From: Acetobacteraceae bacterium | GTDB taxonomy: Bacteria > Pseudomonadota > Alphaproteobacteria > Acetobacterales > Acetobacteraceae | Reading direction: 5' to 3' | NCBI GenBank assembly: GCA_003164305.1 | Contig: PLSZ01000492.1 | Span: 1-8,033, forward strand | DNA: 8,033 bases | Shown: piece after piece, positions 5,901-8,033 of the stretch | Layout of the letters: every line of letters starts with the position of its first letter | Numbering within the stretch: position 1 is the stretch's first letter | Made by a program: the position numbers and the translations under genes | Notes under the pieces: model-generated | What the model saw: only the letters and a program-made list of their open reading frames with translations | What the model was told of the DNA's origin: nothing | The model's database searches: none

Positions 5901-5925
5901 AACCGTCAGGAAGCGAGGGTTCCAC
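2914..5925 (-). CDS. Bacteriophytochrome diguanylate cyclase/phosphodiesterase (PAS-GAF-PHY-GGDEF-EAL)
   Basis: Predicted red/far-red photoreceptor that binds biliverdin and controls cyclic di-GMP, with the same domain order as Rhodobacter sphaeroides BphG1. Domains: PAS (~38-145) with biliverdin-binding Cys42 in VCEQEPIHTPGAIQPHG; GAF (~160-360) with YPASDVP (Asp227), SPVHREYMRNM (His280) and LWGMFVCHH; PHY (~370-550) with the tongue motif SPRASF (Arg513) and WKETVTGRSAPW; a helical linker (~533-560); GGDEF (~560-718) with intact GGDEF at 637-641; EAL (~728-985) with E765, N832, E864, D892/D893, K913, E949 and Q969 all present. The RxxD inhibitory site is missing (G628, Q631). GAF residues 298-325 form a Gly/Pro-rich loop ~23 residues longer than usual. 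The listed GTG start lacks a ribosome site; ATG at 5835 (residue 31) or 5826 (residue 34) would place the Cys at 12 or 9, as in Pseudomonas BphP. No histidine kinase domain or heme oxygenase gene accompanies it. Confidence 0.95.
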   Translation of the reverse strand: MEPSLPDGSIAQDASSSLQWAGACSADPRDMIKMVRPDLAVCEQEPIHTPGAIQPHGALLAALTGTMRVTHASANLSAILGRSAESVLGQSLERAIGEPACRSILDGRSSADAAPGLVHLLPGVDGGLLGLRAHRSGRHVCIDIEPIPSVAGQGAPVILAQAVLETFRNATTRDELCALAVRGLRALTGYDRVMAYRFHDDGHGEVIAEDVDNRLKPFLGLHYPASDVPPQARRLYARQSVGAIADANYVPVPLLIDTPEDGAVPLDLTHSALRSASPVHREYMRNMHTAASLTIGLGGGSRPNGGSHEGRPAEGRAHPATSDGDLWGMFVCHHATPRIAGPDVRAVAGMIGQVVSLLLASLGEAEVYAEKLARNATLRGLVARLADSAPLPEILAGAAPELLRLVYATGALLRLDGTTVFLGRTPPAQAAERALTVVGSAAAGHMVAVDDLGVRHPELAESSDAGALLMPLTPDTGDAILWFRPELARTVTWGGDPAGHATVDPATGRLSPRASFTAWKETVTGRSAPWTEADLELAGALRGAIETAIAQRNKAELAQLRYYDSLTGLPNRSLLRERLEEAATDPRADATLLFLDLDRFKMVNDTMGHAAGDALLVEVARRLTEAAGPEQLTARLGGDEFVVLCHGLEQSAIATLGETIRSALEAPFEILGRTCHISASIGIASASRAGDLDLVRAADMAMYAAKQRGGNAGVTFEAALFDHAAQQFEFDHELREALRGGDQLSLLYQPIFAVASGSTRLIGFEALSRWRHPRHGWMSPAQFLPMAEKSGLILPLGDWALATALREARALGSIVPRDSTSGQSAPLWMTVNVSFRQLSQPGFHSGLTGLLEAEGIPPSALCLEVAEDILADTAATAVLAGLRVLGVRVASDDFGIGHASLSFLRRLPLDCIKLDRDFLEEIGGDARGAEFAAAVVGLAHAAGKPVVFERIETQAQYDMVLASGADMAQGFFFAPPLSANAAEAFVATRRRSVEHPSTFRLPG

Positions 5926-6036
5926 GAGCCGGCGTGGTCTGGATCCAGAATCGGCGGCATGGAGACCCTCAACGTTGGCGCCGGCACGATGACGGAGACA
6001 GGTTAAGGAACGGTTATCGGTGCCACGTAGGAGGAG
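5926..6036 (-). promoter_or_regulatory. Upstream region of phytochrome gene with 12-bp palindrome
   Basis: This 111-bp gap lies between the beta-propeller stop and the phytochrome GTG. It contains a perfect 12-bp palindrome, TCTGGATCCAGA (5938-5949), 12 bases before the GTG, and the 11-mer CGGTGCCACGT (6018-6028), which also occurs upstream of tlyA (1124-1134). No clear -35/-10 pair or terminator is visible, so the two genes could be co-transcribed. The palindrome could be an operator but may be coincidental. Confidence 0.25.
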
Positions 6037-7008
6037 TCAGCCGACACGGACATGCGCGGTGATCAGCGAGGTATAGAAGTACCGCGCGAACAGTCCCTGC
6101 TCCGCCGGGATGATCCGCTCCGCCGCCGGCCGGAACCCCGCCGCCGCCGGGATCGCGAACAGGTCGTAGATCTCAAATCCTGGGCATTCCGGCAGGATGA
6201 CCCGCGCCGGCGCGCCTTGCTTCACCTCGAAAATCCGCAGCCGTTCGTCCAGCACCTGGCGCAATCCACGCGCACCGTCGCCTTCCGGATTCTTGCGGGA
6301 GATCGTGCGGTCGGGGCCGCCGGCGACCAGCAGCGAGTCGTCTCCCGATACCAGCGCGCCGCGCAGGAAGCCTTGCAACTGAACGGTCCGGGTCTCGCCG
6401 CCGGGCTGAAAGAGCAGCAGCCGCGCGTTGGCGCTGTCCAGGATGACATAACGGTCGCGATACGGGATCAGCGAATGCGGGCCGGAGAGGCCGTCCAGCA
6501 CCGCTCGCCGTTCCTTCACGCTGAAAATGCCGCCGCCGTTCGCGTTCGGATCTAAATGCGAGAGATTGTGACAGCACAACCAAATATCATCCGGAACGCA
6601 TAGCACGTCGCACACCCAGGCGCGGGGATCGAAACGAATATGCGCCACCGTTTCCCCGGTTTTCAGGTCGCGCCGGAACAACGTGCCGGTGCGCGCGGAA
6701 ACGATCAGCAGCGTGTCGCCCACGACATGCAGCGAATGCAGGTCGTTGAAGCCCTCATGCGTGATCGTCTCGATCACATTGAGGGTCATGTCCAGCACCA
6801 GGATGCGCGCCGCGTGCGACTGCACCGCGAGGTAAAGCCGTCCGTCGTGATACGCGATGCCGGTCAGGCCGCCGGCGCCGTCCAGATGGCCCGACAGATC
6901 GGCGACGAATTGCCGGCCGCCGTGGGTGAACCACAACGCGTAAGCGCTGGCCTCGCCAACCGTGTTGCAGACGGTCGCGAACAGCGGACTGCCGGCGGAG
7001 CCGCTCAT
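6037..7008 (-). CDS. Uncharacterised beta-propeller-like protein
   Basis: A 323-residue protein that I do not assign to a named family with confidence. It is built of short repeated beta-strand segments typical of propellers: GLTGIAYHDGRLYLAVQ (47-63), HSLHVVGDTLLIVSA (91-105), HSLIPYRDRYVILDSA (178-193) and FLRGALVSGDDSLLVAGG (214-231). The paired HSL-strand units, the LDS segment and the FLRG-x-L-x-VAG stretch faintly resemble the uncharacterised TIGR03032/DUF4915 propellers, but the hallmark N-terminal motifs of that family are absent. HNLSHLDPN (147-155) is another His-rich turn. There is no signal peptide or membrane segment, so it is probably cytoplasmic. The ATG at 7008 has no strong ribosome site. 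It is upstream of the phytochrome gene on the same strand (111-bp gap) and divergent from the fructokinase. A lactonase/SMP-30-like enzyme or a binding scaffold are alternatives. Confidence 0.8.
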   Translation of the reverse strand: MSGSAGSPLFATVCNTVGEASAYALWFTHGGRQFVADLSGHLDGAGGLTGIAYHDGRLYLAVQSHAARILVLDMTLNVIETITHEGFNDLHSLHVVGDTLLIVSARTGTLFRRDLKTGETVAHIRFDPRAWVCDVLCVPDDIWLCCHNLSHLDPNANGGGIFSVKERRAVLDGLSGPHSLIPYRDRYVILDSANARLLLFQPGGETRTVQLQGFLRGALVSGDDSLLVAGGPDRTISRKNPEGDGARGLRQVLDERLRIFEVKQGAPARVILPECPGFEIYDLFAIPAAAGFRPAAERIIPAEQGLFARYFYTSLITAHVRVG

Positions 7009-7167
7009 GGCCCGGGGAACGGCGAGGGTTTCGCGAGAAAAGATGCTGGCGCCATGCGGTGAAACTGGACCAGACTCGTCCGATCGGGCAACTCTTCGTT
7101 CAGGCCTCCGCCCAGCCCTTCAACGCCCCGTCTTTCACCCGCGCCACAGCCGGAGGGTTCGTACGCC
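7009..7167. promoter_or_regulatory. Divergent intergenic region with fructokinase ribosome site
   Basis: This 159-bp region must hold the promoters of the minus-strand propeller gene and the plus-strand fructokinase. I see a good plus-strand Shine-Dalgarno, GGAGGG at 7152-7157, 10 bases before the ATG at 7168, which fixes the fructokinase start. No sigma-70-like pair is clear. A TTTC-GCGA-GAAA near-palindrome lies close to the propeller gene start and is too short to interpret. Confidence 0.5.
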
Positions 7168-8033
7168 ATGTCCAACTACCGCATCGGCATCGACCTGGGC
7201 GGCACCAAGATCGAGATCGTGCTGCTCGGGCCCGATGGCGCCGAATTGTTGCGGGAGAGAATGGCGACGCCGCCCGGCTACGACGCGACATTGGCTTGCA
7301 TCGCCGCGCTGGTGCGCGCGGCCGAGGCGAAGGTCGGTGTCACCGCATCGGTCGGCATCGGCATTCCCGGGGTGATCAGCCCGGCGACGGGGTTGGTGAA
7401 GAACGCCAACTCGATCGCGCTGAACGGGCACACGTTCGATCGCGACATCAGCCGCGCGCTGGATCGTGAGGTGCGGGTCGAGAACGACGCCAACTGCTTC
7501 GCCCTCAGCGAGGCCGCCGACGGCGCCGGCGCCAACCACCCCGTCGTGTTCGGCGTCATTCTGGGCACCGGTTGCGGGGGCGGCATCGTCGTCCACGGCC
7601 GCGTGATCCAAGGCCCTAATCGCGTCGCCGGCGAGTGGGGGCACAATCCGCTGCCGTGGCCTCGGCCGGAGGAATTGCCCGGTCCCGCCTGCTTCTGCGG
7701 CAAGCATGGCTGCCTGGAGACCTGGGTCGCGGGCCCCTCGCTGGCGCGCGATTGCGATGGCGAAGGGGCGCACGACGCGTCCGGCCTTCCCGCCCGAGCC
7801 GCCGCCGGCGAAACCAAAGCGCGCGAGGCGTTGGCCCGGCATGCCGGCCGGCTGGCGCGCGGACTGGCGCAAGTGGTGAATTTGCTCGATCCCGACGTCA
7901 TCGTGCTCGGCGGCGGGTTGTCGAACATGGCGCATCTTTATCCCGAAATTCCGCCGTTGCTGAAACGCTACGTGTTCAGCGACGTGGTCGAGACGCCGAT
8001 CGTGCGGGCGATGCACGGCGACTCGTCGGGCGT
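7168..8033 (+). CDS. mak: ROK-family fructokinase (Mak-like), 3' end beyond window
   Basis: Predicted ATP-dependent sugar kinase, most likely fructose to fructose-6-phosphate in the cytoplasm. The visible 288 codons show the ROK signature in order: ATP-binding IGIDLGGTK (6-14), GIGIPGVISP (63-72), VKNANS (77-82), ENDANC with catalytic Asp107 (105-110), GTGCGGGI (133-140), the sugar-binding GEWGHNPLPW (155-164) and zinc-binding CFCGKHGCLE (175-184; ligands H159, C175, C177, C182), then NLLDPDVIVLGGG (238-250). GEWGHNPLPW followed by CxCGKxGCxET, and the terminal HGDSSGV, match my recollection of E. coli Mak (302 residues) better than NagK or glucokinases. That comparison suggests only about 7-12 residues are missing at the right edge. 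The start is ATG at 7168 with GGAGGG upstream. Substrate is inferred from family resemblance; mannose or another hexose remains possible. Confidence 0.92.
   Translation, partial: MSNYRIGIDLGGTKIEIVLLGPDGAELLRERMATPPGYDATLACIAALVRAAEAKVGVTASVGIGIPGVISPATGLVKNANSIALNGHTFDRDISRALDREVRVENDANCFALSEAADGAGANHPVVFGVILGTGCGGGIVVHGRVIQGPNRVAGEWGHNPLPWPRPEELPGPACFCGKHGCLETWVAGPSLARDCDGEGAHDASGLPARAAAGETKAREALARHAGRLARGLAQVVNLLDPDVIVLGGGLSNMAHLYPEIPPLLKRYVFSDVVETPIVRAMHGDSSG

Noticed and set aside
7135..8016. Minus-strand open frame (293 codons) antisense to the fructokinase
   Set aside because: Low-complexity, motif-free translation overlapping a clear ROK kinase with a ribosome site on the plus strand.

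Overview
The window is GC-rich and densely coding, and reads like chromosomal DNA of an alphaproteobacterium, probably Rhodospirillales/Acetobacteraceae. That placement is inferred from GC content, from the histone-deacetylase-family / xseB / tlyA neighbourhood common in that class, and from a CGTCATCC...GGATGACG intergenic hairpin. No rRNA, tRNA, CRISPR, transposase or phage gene is visible.

Layout, left to right. Positions 1-305 are non-coding and hold three diverged ~25-bp direct repeats at ~115-bp spacing plus a strong hairpin. A minus-strand block follows: tlyA (rRNA 2'-O-methyltransferase), a well-formed intrinsic terminator just upstream of it, then xseB (exonuclease VII small subunit), a class-II-like histone deacetylase/amidohydrolase and tusA (sulfur carrier). 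On the minus strand the reading order is tusA, deacetylase, xseB, terminator, tlyA. The first three are packed with 1- and 11-bp gaps and form an operon. A 254-bp gap containing a foldable tusA leader separates this block from a large minus-strand gene for a bacteriophytochrome with PAS-GAF-PHY-GGDEF-EAL architecture. Upstream of that, still on the minus strand, is an uncharacterised beta-propeller-like protein. After a 159-bp divergent gap, the plus strand carries a ROK-family fructokinase (Mak-like) that runs off the right edge only a few residues before its expected end.

Functionally this is mostly housekeeping: translation/ribosome modification, DNA repair, sulfur relay and sugar phosphorylation. 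The one clear signalling protein is a red/far-red photoreceptor predicted to make and/or break cyclic di-GMP. It has every chromophore-pocket and catalytic residue I could check, but lacks the GGDEF product-inhibition site and carries a ~23-residue Gly-rich insertion in its GAF domain.

I found no convincing novel multi-gene system. The items most worth a second look are the phytochrome variant, the terminator/anti-terminator geometry abutting tlyA, the absence of isoprenoid genes (ispA/dxs) from the xseB-tlyA junction, the structured tusA leader and the left-edge repeats.
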